From: JAXGMV01 sp040768445
GTDB taxonomy: Bacteria > Chloroflexota > Anaerolineae > Anaerolineales > Anaerolineaceae
Length of the DNA: 64,000 bases
Direction of reading: 5' to 3'
Assembly (NCBI GenBank): GCA_040768445.1
Contig: JAXGMV010000001.1
Span: 1,488,001-1,552,000 of the forward strand
The notes under the pieces are model-generated. The model worked only from the letters and a program-made list of their open reading frames with translations. It had not been told where the DNA came from and did not search any database. Both the position numbers and the translations under genes were made by a program. Of the stretch, positions 42,459 through 52,286 are shown piece after piece; the stretch's first letter is position 1; the number at the start of each line of letters is the position of its first letter.

Positions 42459-43523
42459 ATGCGTAGAAAAAGCTTATCCCGTTTGTACGTTTTGATTTTG
42501 ACGTTGTTGACGCTACTGCTGCTGGCCTGCAGTGTCACAAGTGATACATCATCAAAGGATGCTGATCAGACACAAATTGCGATCTCAATTGAACAAACCA
42601 CCATGGCGATGCAGATTCAACAGTTGACACAACTGGCCATGGTTCCCACGCAGCTGCCACCAACAAATACTGTTCCACCAACCCAGGCAGAATTACCTAC
42701 CTACACACCGTATCCGACTTACACAATTCCTGCACCAACCGATCCTGCGCCACCTGCAGCACCTCCAACAGATGTCCCGCCTACATCAGAACCTGCCCCT
42801 GATATTGATGCATTGATCAAAGGCTCAAATGTGTTGGTCTATGAAGATATTGCCGGACATTGGGAGCTGGGTGGTGACCGGCGCGTTAGCCAGGCTGTCA
42901 ATAATATTGATTTTGATGGAGGACGAGTCATCAATGTAAACGACGCTGCAGGTGATTTCAAAGAGCAGTTATTGAGTTCAACAAAGTGGGATCTTATTAT
43001 TGCTTCGTCAGAAAATAGAGACACAATCCAGGGTGAGTTCTATGAATACTTGATCAATCACGCCAAGGATAAAACGGCTATTATTGCTGAAACCTGGTTT
43101 GTAAGCGAAATTGCTTATGGAAAGATTTCACCGTTCTTGAGCACCTGCGGTGTTGCCCTTCAGAAAGATTGGCAGCGCAGTCCAGGGTATGATTTGTTGA
43201 ATTATTCCATCATTATCCTGCAGCCAGATCATGAACTCTTCAACAATCCAAATTCCGGCTTGTCTTTAGTCACTCCCCGTATTTACTGGGATGATAATGC
43301 AGGTGATTTATTAAAATTATCTGCTGGCGGCGATGCGCAGTTTCTGGCTGGTGTGTATCCAAACCGCAAGACAGATTATGGACTGCTGACAACTTGCATG
43401 GAAGGACGAACGATCATCATGACATTCTCCACGCATGATTACCGCCATGATATGATGATTCCGTTATGGGAAAACATGATCCGCTATACATTGAAGAACC
43501 ATTACCTGGCAACGCAGCAGTAA
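42459..43523 (+). CDS. Lipoprotein with a C-terminal ThuA/GATase-like domain
   Basis: This 354-residue protein has lipobox LLLLAC, a Gln/Thr spacer then a long Pro/Thr-rich linker (about 65-115), and a globular part from about 118 with SNVLVYEDIAGHWELGG, DLIIASSENRD, KTAIIAETWFVSEIAYG and RTIIMTFSTHDYRHDMMIP. The order resembles glutamine-amidotransferase-like/ThuA folds, which bind sugars or sense surface ligands. GAGGAGG precedes the ATG. Confidence 0.78.
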   Translation: MRRKSLSRLYVLILTLLTLLLLACSVTSDTSSKDADQTQIAISIEQTTMAMQIQQLTQLAMVPTQLPPTNTVPPTQAELPTYTPYPTYTIPAPTDPAPPAAPPTDVPPTSEPAPDIDALIKGSNVLVYEDIAGHWELGGDRRVSQAVNNIDFDGGRVINVNDAAGDFKEQLLSSTKWDLIIASSENRDTIQGEFYEYLINHAKDKTAIIAETWFVSEIAYGKISPFLSTCGVALQKDWQRSPGYDLLNYSIIILQPDHELFNNPNSGLSLVTPRIYWDDNAGDLLKLSAGGDAQFLAGVYPNRKTDYGLLTTCMEGRTIIMTFSTHDYRHDMMIPLWENMIRYTLKNHYLATQQ

Positions 43524-43608
43524 TTTAATCTTGAGGACACAAACCGATAAAATTTTTATGTTATACTGCCACTTGTTCATTATTTGATGCATTAAATGAG
43601 GTTTTGAG

Positions 43609-44100
43609 ATGAAGACATTGTTTCTTACACGCCATGGAAAATCAAGCTGGAAAGATATTGACATCCCTGATGCACTAAGACCCCTTAAAAAAAGTGGTAA
43701 AAAAGAGACTGCCAAAGCAGCCCATCACCTGAAGAAAGCTGACTTGCTTCCCCAGTTGATTCTGTGCTCAAGCGCTCTACGTGCAAAAGAGACAGCTGAA
43801 ATTTTCATAGCAGAATCCGGTTTCAAAGGTAAAGTTGAATACCTGGATACGCTTTACATGGCTGAGCCGGAACAAATTCTTGCCTCCATCAAGCAGTATG
43901 GACAGGATACAAAGCGCATCATGGTGATTGGGCACAACCCGGGGCTTGAGACGGCACTACAGCTTTTTACACGTGATGTCGTCAGCTTGCCCACAGCATC
44001 GATTGCCCAGATCAGGTTTTCAGTTGATGATTGGCAGGATGTTAACGGCACCAGTCACGGTGAGCTGGTTGAATTGTGGCGCCCAAGGCCGGCTGATTAG
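43609..44100 (+). CDS. Histidine phosphatase, SixA-like
   Basis: This 163-residue protein opens LFLTRHGKSSWKD, the RHG motif with the catalytic His, and has CSSALRAKETAEIF and IGHNPGLETAL with the second His. It is the short SixA type, which removes phosphate from phosphohistidine or small phosphates. GAGGTTTTGAG precedes the ATG. An extended -10 (TGT-TATACT) lies about 45 bp upstream. The true substrate is unknown. Confidence 0.9.
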   Translation: MKTLFLTRHGKSSWKDIDIPDALRPLKKSGKKETAKAAHHLKKADLLPQLILCSSALRAKETAEIFIAESGFKGKVEYLDTLYMAEPEQILASIKQYGQDTKRIMVIGHNPGLETALQLFTRDVVSLPTASIAQIRFSVDDWQDVNGTSHGELVELWRPRPAD

Positions 44101-44185
44101 TTATACTTAAATTTTAATTTCTTATGCTCAACCAATCAGGCGGGTTCACTCCAGCCTGATTTAATTTACCCACAGGGGAGGAATA

Positions 44186-44506
44186 ATGACTATGATCACT
44201 ATTGACAGCAGGGAAAAATTTGATGAAGCCATTCAGCAAAACGCGCGAACCCTGGTTGAGTTTGGGGCAGTGTGGTGTGTTCCCTGCCGGCGTCTTGAAG
44301 TCACTCTGGGCGATGTGATGAATGTTCTCAAGGAAAGAGTTCATTTGGTAAAGGTGGATGTTGATGTGCTGCCAGAATTAGCCATGTCTTTCCAGGTAAT
44401 GAGTGTGCCAACCTTGATATTGTTCAGCGATGGTGCGCCAGTTGAGCGGCTAACAGGACTGCAGCCGCAGGATAAAATTTTGGCTAAGATTGAACCTCAT
44501 CTGTAA
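44186..44506 (+). CDS. Thioredoxin-family protein with CVPC active site
   Basis: This 106-residue protein has the thioredoxin fold: VEFGAVWCVPCRRLEVTL and the cis-Pro loop MSVPTLILF. The active site WCVPC replaces the WCGPC of thioredoxin, which should change the redox potential. It likely reduces protein disulfides in the cytoplasm; no signal peptide is seen. GGGGAGGA precedes the ATG. Confidence 0.9.
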   Translation: MTMITIDSREKFDEAIQQNARTLVEFGAVWCVPCRRLEVTLGDVMNVLKERVHLVKVDVDVLPELAMSFQVMSVPTLILFSDGAPVERLTGLQPQDKILAKIEPHL

Positions 44507-44607
44507 CCTTTTTCTTATAAAGATGAGGGAATCTTAATATAACAAGACCTCTGGCAGATGGCAGAGTATGCCTGCCCCAGGGGTCTCCTTAATGACTAAT
44601 TCTCCGG

Positions 44608-46116
44608 TTACACGCGCTTTGTGTATGCTGGACCTTTACCGCCCAGCCGAACACCTTCCCGTAATTTTGTGTATGGAATCTCTGGCAGGTTTTCCATGAT
44701 TGCACCGGGAGCTGTGACAACCATGATTTCAGATGCAATCGGCTGAAAATCAGCCCGGTAATGGTTGGTACTTTTTAATACCAGGATTTTCATCTCAGTC
44801 GGCTCAATACCGACCTGCCGGAAGTACGCCTGGTCGTTAGCCTGGGCGCGGCTGCTGCATACAACGATGCGTACACCACCAATCCGAAGTTGAGCCGATT
44901 TTCCCAGGTTGCTCCTCAGTCCTCTGCCCATCGGACCCGTCATTGCGAATTCACCCTCGCTCAGCTTTTCAACTACAAAATCGCTGGTAAACGGGGTATG
45001 ACCAGGCATCAACTTGCCGCCCAGTCCAATTGAGATAACCGCACCCTCACCAGCCTGATGCGCCAGCGCTGCCGCTTCAGGGTCATAAATCAAACCTACC
45101 GCAGCACACTCAGCCCCCTGACTGACCAGCTCAGACAGTACCCAGACGGTGTCAGACGTGCCACCACCGCCAGGATTGTCCTGAACATCCGCCAATATGA
45201 CTGGTTTGCTGGCGTTTTTTGCTTTTACCATCGCCAGCCTGACGCCTTCCTCAGCAGTGTGAACATCCAGTTTAAAGCCTTCCTCGTGTCTCAGGATGAG
45301 ATCGGCAAGTTGTTCGCAGGCATTGTCGGCTGCCTGCTGGTTCAACCCGTAAGCAAAGACGGAAGGGCCGGTAAAGGAGAGATCAGCCGGTACAAAGCCA
45401 TGCATAAACGACACCGAAACCACACCCGTCTGTGCTTCAATCTTGGGCAGATCAGCATAAATGCTCCTGCACGGCCCGGTCATACTGGAGGCAGTAGACA
45501 GCGGAATGAGGAAAGGCAGCTGGCGGTACGCCTTGAAAAGCGGTTTGCCCGATAGGAGGTGTTCCATCAAATCAGCACAACGCGCGCCAGTTTCATACAT
45601 GTCAATATGTGGGTAACTGCGGTAGGCGTTGAGCACGGAGAATGCTTCGACGGAAGTTGCCGGGATGTTGCCGTGCAGGTCAAGTGCAGCAACAATGGGT
45701 ATGTGTTGACCGACAACCTGCTGGATGCGTTTCAGTACTTCGGTTTCAGCATCATCATAAGCTTCTGATACCATGGCACCGTGCAGGTCCAGGTATACAG
45801 CGTCAAATGGCCCAAGCCGTGTTAATTCAGATTGAATAGCGGCAGTGATTCGGTCAAAGGCAGCCTGCTGAACTGTGCCGGAAGGTGGAGTGGTTGCCCA
45901 TAATGTAAAAGTGATGTCATGCCCGTATTGAATCGCCTTGTGGGCAAAACCTACCATCGGCACGTTTGCATTTGCCTGTAGAAGTTTCTCAAAATCAGGC
46001 TGGTACTTGATTCCTGAACGGCTGCCATGGTTTGAGGCAAAATCCTCATAGGTTGTTGGCAGTGGTGAAAAAGTATTGGTTTCGTGGACAAAACCGGCAA
46101 TCGCAATTTTTGCCAT
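44608..46116 (-). CDS. M81 metallopeptidase, MlrC-like
   Basis: This 502-residue protein belongs to the MlrC family (first known from microcystin breakdown): IAGFVHETNTFSPLPT, DAVYLDLHGAMVSEAYDDAE, VAALDLHGNIPAT, SYPHIDMYETG, ADVQDNPGGGGTSDT and VGIEPTEMKILVLKSTNHYRAD. The His and Asp/Glu residues of DLHG and NPGGG match zinc ligands of the family. The substrate is unknown. AAAGGA lies 7 nt before the ATG. Confidence 0.88.
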   Translation of the reverse strand: MAKIAIAGFVHETNTFSPLPTTYEDFASNHGSRSGIKYQPDFEKLLQANANVPMVGFAHKAIQYGHDITFTLWATTPPSGTVQQAAFDRITAAIQSELTRLGPFDAVYLDLHGAMVSEAYDDAETEVLKRIQQVVGQHIPIVAALDLHGNIPATSVEAFSVLNAYRSYPHIDMYETGARCADLMEHLLSGKPLFKAYRQLPFLIPLSTASSMTGPCRSIYADLPKIEAQTGVVSVSFMHGFVPADLSFTGPSVFAYGLNQQAADNACEQLADLILRHEEGFKLDVHTAEEGVRLAMVKAKNASKPVILADVQDNPGGGGTSDTVWVLSELVSQGAECAAVGLIYDPEAAALAHQAGEGAVISIGLGGKLMPGHTPFTSDFVVEKLSEGEFAMTGPMGRGLRSNLGKSAQLRIGGVRIVVCSSRAQANDQAYFRQVGIEPTEMKILVLKSTNHYRADFQPIASEIMVVTAPGAIMENLPEIPYTKLREGVRLGGKGPAYTKRV

Positions 46117-46341
46117 CTTGTATCCTTTCTGAAAAGCATGAATGATATTGGTAAAGCTGTATTATTTTTCGTGGTTACTTTTTTATTATAGCAATGGTTG
46201 CTCGTTGGATATTTCTGAATCACTTGATTAACTGATTTACTGTAGATACTGATAGAAATTGAAAGCCAATATTTCGGATAATCTATAAAAGAATGATTGA
46301 CATTGAACAAACTTGTAAACGTGGATATTGTGAGGTGAGGT

Positions 46342-46785
46342 ATGGATACTGTCAGGAATATTTTGGAAATTAAAGGCTATCACTTGTGGACCATTTCTCC
46401 CGATGCGACAGTGTTTGAGGCTTTACGTCGTATGGCTGAAAAAGATATTGGATCACTGGTGGTTATGGAGGGTGACAGGCTGGCAGGTATTATGACTGAA
46501 CGGGATTATGCCAGAAAAGTCATCCTGCAAGGGCTGTCATCAAAAGATTCAAAAGTGCGGGAGATCATGACTGAGAAAGTGGTCACTGTGCACCCCATGC
46601 AGACGGTTAATGAATGTATGACTCTGATGGTGGAACGAAAGTTCAGCCATATCCCAGTGGTTGAAGACCAGGAAGTAATTGGACTTGTATCTATTGGTGA
46701 TGTGTTGCGTAATATTATTTACCGGCAGAAAGAGACCATCAAAACTATGGAAGATAAACTGCTGGGTAAAACTATAGTTGATTGA
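46342..46785 (+). CDS. CBS-pair protein
   Basis: This 147-residue protein is two CBS domains (about 10-65 and 75-140): DATVFEALRRMAEKDIGSLVVM, ERDYARKVILQG, EIMTEKVVTVHPMQTVNECM and FSHIPVVEDQEVIGLVSIGD. Such proteins bind adenosine nucleotides as energy sensors; the partner is not evident. GAGGTGAGGT precedes the ATG. Confidence 0.92.
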   Translation: MDTVRNILEIKGYHLWTISPDATVFEALRRMAEKDIGSLVVMEGDRLAGIMTERDYARKVILQGLSSKDSKVREIMTEKVVTVHPMQTVNECMTLMVERKFSHIPVVEDQEVIGLVSIGDVLRNIIYRQKETIKTMEDKLLGKTIVD

Positions 46786-46908
46786 GCCGAAATAAGCACT
46801 TTTTGAATACCAATACTTATTAGGTTATTCGTCTCAAGCTGGTTATTTCTTGTGCTTATTGTGCGCGGTTATTTTGATAAACGCACATTATGTGGTGTGG
46901 CCGTTAGA

Positions 46909-48111
46909 CTATGGCAGTTCAATGTCTATAAAGGCTGTCATACCCCACAACAGTTTTTCCGGTACCTGATCCATTTTTATCATTACGGTATAGTTGACAC
47001 CTGAACCCTGTTCAGCTTTCGGTGAAATTCTCTCTATTTTACCGTCCACCAGCACATTCGACAGAGCATCGAAGGAGACCTTTACCGGTAAACCGGGTTC
47101 CAGTTGTGCCACGTCAATCTCGCTCAGATCGGTGGTTTCAACCTGCAGATCATCAAGGTTCCCAAACAACATCACAGCCTGCCCTGGCATCACCCATTCG
47201 TTTTCCCTGACATATAGCTTGGAAACTGTGCCAGTGAATGGCGCAGATGGCTCAAGGTTCTTCAGATTTGTCTCAACTGCCTGTACCTGTGCCCTGGCGT
47301 TGTTCAGGTTTGCCTCGATTAATGCCAACTGATCCGGGTCTGGCCCCTCTTTGAGTTTTTCCCAATCGGTTGTCGCAGCAGACAATTCAGCCCTGGCAAC
47401 TTCCAGCTGACCTTCTGCTTCACTGACCTCAATTGCGTCCGGGATCTCGAGCAGGTAATTTAAATTTGCTTCAGCCCGGTCACGCGCCTGCCTGGCAGCA
47501 GCAAGCTGGCTGAGGGCAGCAGCACGTTCCAGGTCGTCTTCAGCTCTGTCAGCCAGGCCGCTGAAGGCATCCTCTAATTTATCTACATTGTCCTGAGCGA
47601 TAATATAGTCAGCACGTGCACTGTCAATTTGCTCCTCACTGCCATGGGAATATTCTTTCCAGGATCGGCGGTCAACCGCCTTATCATAAGCTTTTTCAGC
47701 CTCAGCCAGGCGCAGCTGGGCAGCAGCTTTAGCCTGTTCCCAGTTGTCAAATAGATCATCATACTGCTGTTGGGCCTGAAGCTGGTTGAGTTTTGCAGAC
47801 TCCAGTTGCGCAATCAGTTGGTCATGGCCGCTGATTGTCATCAAGATTTCACCAACCGTTACTTTTTGCCCTTCTGTTACGTGCAACTTCTCCACCAGAC
47901 CGTTGCTCTGTACGCTGATGGATGCCCATTGTGACGGCACTACCACGCCGGTCGCATTGATCACAGATGGTGACATATAACTGTTTAATTCCTGAGTAGC
48001 TGGAATGGCGGGTGATTCGGTGGAGCAGGCGGGCAATACCAGAGCAATTACGATCACCGCACAGGCGACCTTAATTTGTTTTGATAAGCTATTACAGACA
48101 AACGATTTCAT
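46909..48111 (-). CDS. HlyD/RND-type periplasmic adaptor, lipid-anchored
   Basis: This 400-residue membrane-fusion protein has a signal peptide with lipobox VLPAC, a biotinyl-lipoyl-like segment (VEKLHVTEGQKVTVGEILMT), long helical coiled-coil hairpins (about 110-280), and a beta-barrel portion (FTGTVSKLYVRENEWVMPGQ, VKVSFDALSNVLVDGKIERI). It would link an ABC or RND pump to the outside, but no pump gene lies next to it. AGGAG precedes the ATG. Confidence 0.88.
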   Translation of the reverse strand: MKSFVCNSLSKQIKVACAVIVIALVLPACSTESPAIPATQELNSYMSPSVINATGVVVPSQWASISVQSNGLVEKLHVTEGQKVTVGEILMTISGHDQLIAQLESAKLNQLQAQQQYDDLFDNWEQAKAAAQLRLAEAEKAYDKAVDRRSWKEYSHGSEEQIDSARADYIIAQDNVDKLEDAFSGLADRAEDDLERAAALSQLAAARQARDRAEANLNYLLEIPDAIEVSEAEGQLEVARAELSAATTDWEKLKEGPDPDQLALIEANLNNARAQVQAVETNLKNLEPSAPFTGTVSKLYVRENEWVMPGQAVMLFGNLDDLQVETTDLSEIDVAQLEPGLPVKVSFDALSNVLVDGKIERISPKAEQGSGVNYTVMIKMDQVPEKLLWGMTAFIDIELP

Positions 48112-48363
48112 AACTGCTCCTGGATAATAAGTCTTGAAAATTTCTCAGATTGGCTTTAAGTTTACGATGGCCAAGTAAAAAGAAAACCATGTAAACCCTG
48201 ATAAAGTGATGGTAAGGCTGTTGTGGTTGGAGACTAATATGGCTGAGTAACAAGATTTTATAATTACACCGATTATATTATTAATTTCATCGCTATTGAG
48301 AATTACCAAATAACTTGTGTCAATACTGGGCGGCTAAGTTGTGCAAATTTCCATGACAAGCTG

Positions 48364-50856
48364 TTATAAGAGGTTTGGAGGGTTCACTTCCACACGCCAG
48401 TCAGGCAGTGCTTTTCCCGCCAGCAGCGCGGCAGGATTAGCCCCCTTAAGGATGATCTGCCAGCGGTACAGGCGGTTGACGCGTTCATAAAATGGGCGCA
48501 CCGGGCCAATCAACGCCATTGACCTGTGGTGTTGTTCTTTGATCCAATCACGCAGTCTTTCAGCCATCAGATCAGCCGCGGCCTTAGCTTTTTCTTCGGA
48601 GAGGTGCCGGTATTCCATTCTTATCAGGTCAACATATGGCGGATACTTGAGTTCTCTGCGGTAATCAAGTTCCTTGTTGTAAAATGTCGCAAAATCATGA
48701 CTTGCTGCTGCCTGAATTGCGTAGTGTTCTGGCATGAAGCTCTGAATGATCACATGTCCACCAAGCGGGCTGCGTCCTGCCCTCCCTGCGACCTGCATTA
48801 ATAATTGAAAAGTGCGTTCACTTGCCCGGTAATCGGGCAGTGTCAGTCCGACATCTGCCAGGATGATGCCAACAAGGGTTACTAATGGCAGATCCAGACC
48901 TTTAGCGAGCATTTGTGTGCCGATCAACACATCAGCCTGGTGATTTTTGAAATGCTGCATGATCATCTCATGCGCGCCCTTTCCGCGGCTGGTCTCGAAA
49001 TCCCAACGCAGGGTCCTTACACCCGGCAGGAGTTGTTTCACCTCGGTTTCCACGCGTTCTGTGCCTGTGCCGTAGTGACGTATCCTTATACTGCCGCACT
49101 GTGGGCAGCTGGTGGGCATCTGGCGATTGTAACCGCAAACATGGCAGGTCAACTGTTTGCTTTGCTGTAAGTGGAGCGTTAGCGGTATTTCGCAGTTGGG
49201 GCATTTAAGTGTGTACCCACAATCGCGACAGAAAACATAAGTGGATGATCCGCGGCGATTGAGAAAGAGAATTGCCTGCTGACCCGCCTGGAGCACAGTT
49301 TTGAGTGACTCCTGCAGGCTGAAGCTAAAAATGGACGAATTACCGGCTTTGAGTTCAGCGCGCATGTCCACAATTCTCACATCTGGCAGTGGTAGTTCCC
49401 TTTCTGCTAATGAATGTTCGACGTTGTTCATAGCGATGTTATCAACTGCATATGTGTCTGCGTGAGCGTAGATGCGCTTTGGCAGGTTGATAATTGGCCA
49501 ATCTTCCTGGGCAGCCTGATGATACAGGCATAGATCTGGTGTGGCGCTGCCCAATATGATAGGACTGTGTGTGATTTGTGCATAATTGATAGCAACCTGC
49601 ACGGCGTTATAAACAGGCGCTTCATCCTGGTAGTAGGACTCATCATGAAATTCATCGATAACAATCAAGCCCGGGTTGTTGTAAGGTAAGAACAAGGCGC
49701 TGCGAGGCCCGATGATAATTGAGAGCTCGTTTTGGCGCACCCTGCGCCAGGTATCATACCGTTCTCCGTCAGTCAGCCCTGAGTGGTACAGTCCAACCTG
49801 ACCTGGGAAGCGGGACATGAACCGCTGGACTGTCTGAGGTGTGAGGGAAATCTCAGGCACCAGGATAATTACCTGCTGCTGCCGTTTAAGCGCCTGGGCT
49901 GCAGCGCGCAGGTAGATTTCAGTTTTTCCTGAGCCAGTGACACCGTGTAAAAGGATGGGCTTGTTTGCAGCGCTGGTGTTGTCCATTTGGTTTAGAACTG
50001 TGTGAAGAGCGTTCTCCTGGTCAGATGTCAATTGGTGCTGCGAAGATAGAGCCGAAGAATAGCATTGCAGAGGATCGCGCCAAATTTCTGATTCGCTCAG
50101 GAGAACCAGTCCTAGATTCTCAAGATAACGCAAGTCTGCCAGACTGCCTTTAGATACTGCATAAACCCATGATATATTGACTGGCCAGGGCTCTTTGATG
50201 AGAAATGCAAGGATATTCTTCCTGCGTTCGGCTGCATCCCCTCTCCCGAGTCTGTCAGCAAACGCAGGCAGGCTGCCCGGACTGCAGGCTAGTTGTGCAG
50301 TCTTCACAACCTTGGGCCTGGCAGTAGGAGGGAGGAGAATGGGTTGTGCTTGCAGGATGCCTTTACTGACCAGTTTTGCTGCAGAGTAACGCCAGTTCTG
50401 CTGGGGAAATGCACGGGCGATCTGGCGGGAGCGCAAAGGTCCTCGGCTTTGCAGAAGGGAGACCAGTTTTTGTTGGAGCGCGGAAAACTGATCCATGTTA
50501 TCGATAGTTTGAACCAGGGTATAGAGCGTATCACCTTGACGGTTGATACCCGGTGGGATCATTAAGCCAATGCAGGCCGCTAGCGGCGCAAGGAAGGTGC
50601 GAGCCATCTCGCCAGCAAGCGCTATTTGCGACTCTGTAATGACAGGTTGGCTGTCAATCACACTGATCACTGCTTTTGTATCTGAAACTTCTGGGACTGC
50701 AGGAAAATCCAGAACAATGCCTTGCTGTGTACTTCTGCCAAATGGTACCGTTACCAATGTGCCAGGTTGTATGGATTCATCAATCTCCGGTGGTAGATGG
50801 TAATCAAATACACCGCTGACGGAAGGCACATTGACGACAATACGAACATATCTCAT
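48364..50856 (-). CDS. priA: Primosomal protein N' (PriA helicase)
   Basis: This 830-residue replication-restart helicase has an N-terminal DNA-binding domain, Walker A LLHGVTGSGKTEIYL, motif II VIDEFHDESYYQDEAPVYN (DEFH where DEEH is usual), a zinc-binding insert (CRDCGYTLKCPNC...CHVCGYNRQMPTSCPQCGS) and helicase motifs V-VI (LIGTQMLAKGLDLP, VAGRAGRSPLGG). It reloads the replisome at stalled forks. A promoter -10 lies seven bases before the ATG with no ribosome site, so a leaderless mRNA is likely. Confidence 0.95.
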   Translation of the reverse strand: MRYVRIVVNVPSVSGVFDYHLPPEIDESIQPGTLVTVPFGRSTQQGIVLDFPAVPEVSDTKAVISVIDSQPVITESQIALAGEMARTFLAPLAACIGLMIPPGINRQGDTLYTLVQTIDNMDQFSALQQKLVSLLQSRGPLRSRQIARAFPQQNWRYSAAKLVSKGILQAQPILLPPTARPKVVKTAQLACSPGSLPAFADRLGRGDAAERRKNILAFLIKEPWPVNISWVYAVSKGSLADLRYLENLGLVLLSESEIWRDPLQCYSSALSSQHQLTSDQENALHTVLNQMDNTSAANKPILLHGVTGSGKTEIYLRAAAQALKRQQQVIILVPEISLTPQTVQRFMSRFPGQVGLYHSGLTDGERYDTWRRVRQNELSIIIGPRSALFLPYNNPGLIVIDEFHDESYYQDEAPVYNAVQVAINYAQITHSPIILGSATPDLCLYHQAAQEDWPIINLPKRIYAHADTYAVDNIAMNNVEHSLAERELPLPDVRIVDMRAELKAGNSSIFSFSLQESLKTVLQAGQQAILFLNRRGSSTYVFCRDCGYTLKCPNCEIPLTLHLQQSKQLTCHVCGYNRQMPTSCPQCGSIRIRHYGTGTERVETEVKQLLPGVRTLRWDFETSRGKGAHEMIMQHFKNHQADVLIGTQMLAKGLDLPLVTLVGIILADVGLTLPDYRASERTFQLLMQVAGRAGRSPLGGHVIIQSFMPEHYAIQAAASHDFATFYNKELDYRRELKYPPYVDLIRMEYRHLSEEKAKAAADLMAERLRDWIKEQHHRSMALIGPVRPFYERVNRLYRWQIILKGANPAALLAGKALPDWRVEVNPPNLL

Positions 50857-50863
50857 GCTTTTT

Positions 50864-50872
50864 ATTGTAGCA
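50864..50872 (-). promoter_or_regulatory. priA extended -10, leaderless arrangement
   Basis: TGC-TACAAT on the minus strand, then seven bases (AAAAAGC) and the ATG at 50856; no Shine-Dalgarno sequence. Confidence 0.7.
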
Positions 50873-50927
50873 CGGCGCTATTTGCCATATCCGAGAATAT
50901 TGATTTTCAGTTGAATTTCATAACCTC

Positions 50928-52253
50928 ATGTATAATCACAGGTTGGCTGATCTTGCATTTCATTTTACGTCAGCCAGGCTGATTCTCTTGGCGTCATTAA
51001 ACCTGGTTAGAAAATTATTTACCTATACCGGTGACTATGATATCAACCACAACCTGCGCTTTGCTTTAATAGAAAGCGCTTTCCTGGGCATTATCTTCAC
51101 CGCTGATCCATTTGTTTCAGTGTTTTTAGTCAGAAATGGCGCATCCAGCTTCCAGATTAGCTTACTTTCTTCCATGCCGGCTATTAGCGGGCTCATCCTG
51201 GTAATGTTCATTGGCCGTTTTCTACAGTCACGAAAAAATATCTTACCCTGGTATACCTTCCCGAGAATTTTTTCGGTCTCAGCCTATTTCTTAACCGGTC
51301 TGGCCGCATTCTTTTTCCACGATAAAGCCTTAACCTTGATTGTCCTGATTATTTGGGGGTTGGCTACAGTGCCGCAGACCATCATCATGGTCGCTTTCAC
51401 AGTGGTAATGGACATCATTGCTGACAGCCGGCATCGTTTTGAGCTGATGTCACGGCGCTGGGCGGTCATGGCAGGCATTTCCGCCCTGCTGCTTGGCGGG
51501 ATTGGTGTCTTCCTTGACCTGGTTCCTTCACCGCTGAACTACCAAATCGTTTTCATGACGCTGTCACTGGCTGTGATTGGGTCAACAGCTTATGCCCTCA
51601 AGATGAAGTTGCCTGACACTGAGCCTTCAGATCACACAGCTTCACTGCCCATCAATCAACAACTGCGGCAATACAAGGTACTGCTGAAAGACAACCCGCC
51701 TTTCACCCGCTTCATCCTCAAGCGCCTTTTCTACCACTTCGGATGGACAATGGCATTCCCACTGTACAACATTTACTTTGTTCGCGTGGTGAATGCCAGT
51801 GATACTTGGATTGGTATTTTTAATACAGCCAGCACAATCCTGGTAGTAGTGGGGTATTTCTTCTGGTTGAAGCAGTCACGCAAACGAGATAATCGTGTAC
51901 TGCTTGGTTGGACAACTTTTGGGATTGCGTTGTTCCCGATCTTGATCGGCGCTACTGTTCGGGTTGAGATCATCGCACTGGTGATTGGTTTGGGCGCGGT
52001 GTTCCAGGCTGGTATGGATTTGGTCTTTTTCGACGAACTCATGAAAACTGTGCCGCGTAAATCGAATATTATCTTTATCTCGATTGCACAAAGCGCGCAG
52101 TACCTGGCTACAATTGCCGGCCCATTTATCGGTTCATTCCTGGCTGATCAGTTTGGCCTGGTGACCGCGTTGATTATCAGCGGTGTGGTCAGGTTGATTG
52201 GTTTTGGATTATTTATGAGTGCTAAGCGTGAGTCTACAATAGCTGAAAGTTAG
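50928..52253 (+). CDS. Major facilitator superfamily transporter
   Basis: About 441 residues with about 12 membrane helices. The first cytosolic loop motif is weak; loops contain SRHRFELMSRRWAVMAG and PFTRFILKRLFYHFGW. The substrate is unknown. The first ATG (50928) overlaps a TATAAT (50931-50936) that would be the promoter -10, so the real start is probably the in-frame TTG at 50943 (436 residues) or further in; the first helix starts later either way. Divergent from priA. Confidence 0.85.
   Translation: MYNHRLADLAFHFTSARLILLASLNLVRKLFTYTGDYDINHNLRFALIESAFLGIIFTADPFVSVFLVRNGASSFQISLLSSMPAISGLILVMFIGRFLQSRKNILPWYTFPRIFSVSAYFLTGLAAFFFHDKALTLIVLIIWGLATVPQTIIMVAFTVVMDIIADSRHRFELMSRRWAVMAGISALLLGGIGVFLDLVPSPLNYQIVFMTLSLAVIGSTAYALKMKLPDTEPSDHTASLPINQQLRQYKVLLKDNPPFTRFILKRLFYHFGWTMAFPLYNIYFVRVVNASDTWIGIFNTASTILVVVGYFFWLKQSRKRDNRVLLGWTTFGIALFPILIGATVRVEIIALVIGLGAVFQAGMDLVFFDELMKTVPRKSNIIFISIAQSAQYLATIAGPFIGSFLADQFGLVTALIISGVVRLIGFGLFMSAKRESTIAES
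50931..50936 (+). promoter_or_regulatory. -10 of the MFS gene
   Basis: TATAAT, followed after six bases by an in-frame TTG; it lies back to back with the priA promoter. Confidence 0.45.
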
Positions 52254-52286
52254 TATTTGGATATTTCACAACGCAGTTCGTGTCAT

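Noticed and set aside
44545..44590. Hairpin between thioredoxin and M81 genes as terminator
   Set aside because: The arms (AGACCTCTGG and CCAGGGGTCT) pair imperfectly and no T-run follows.
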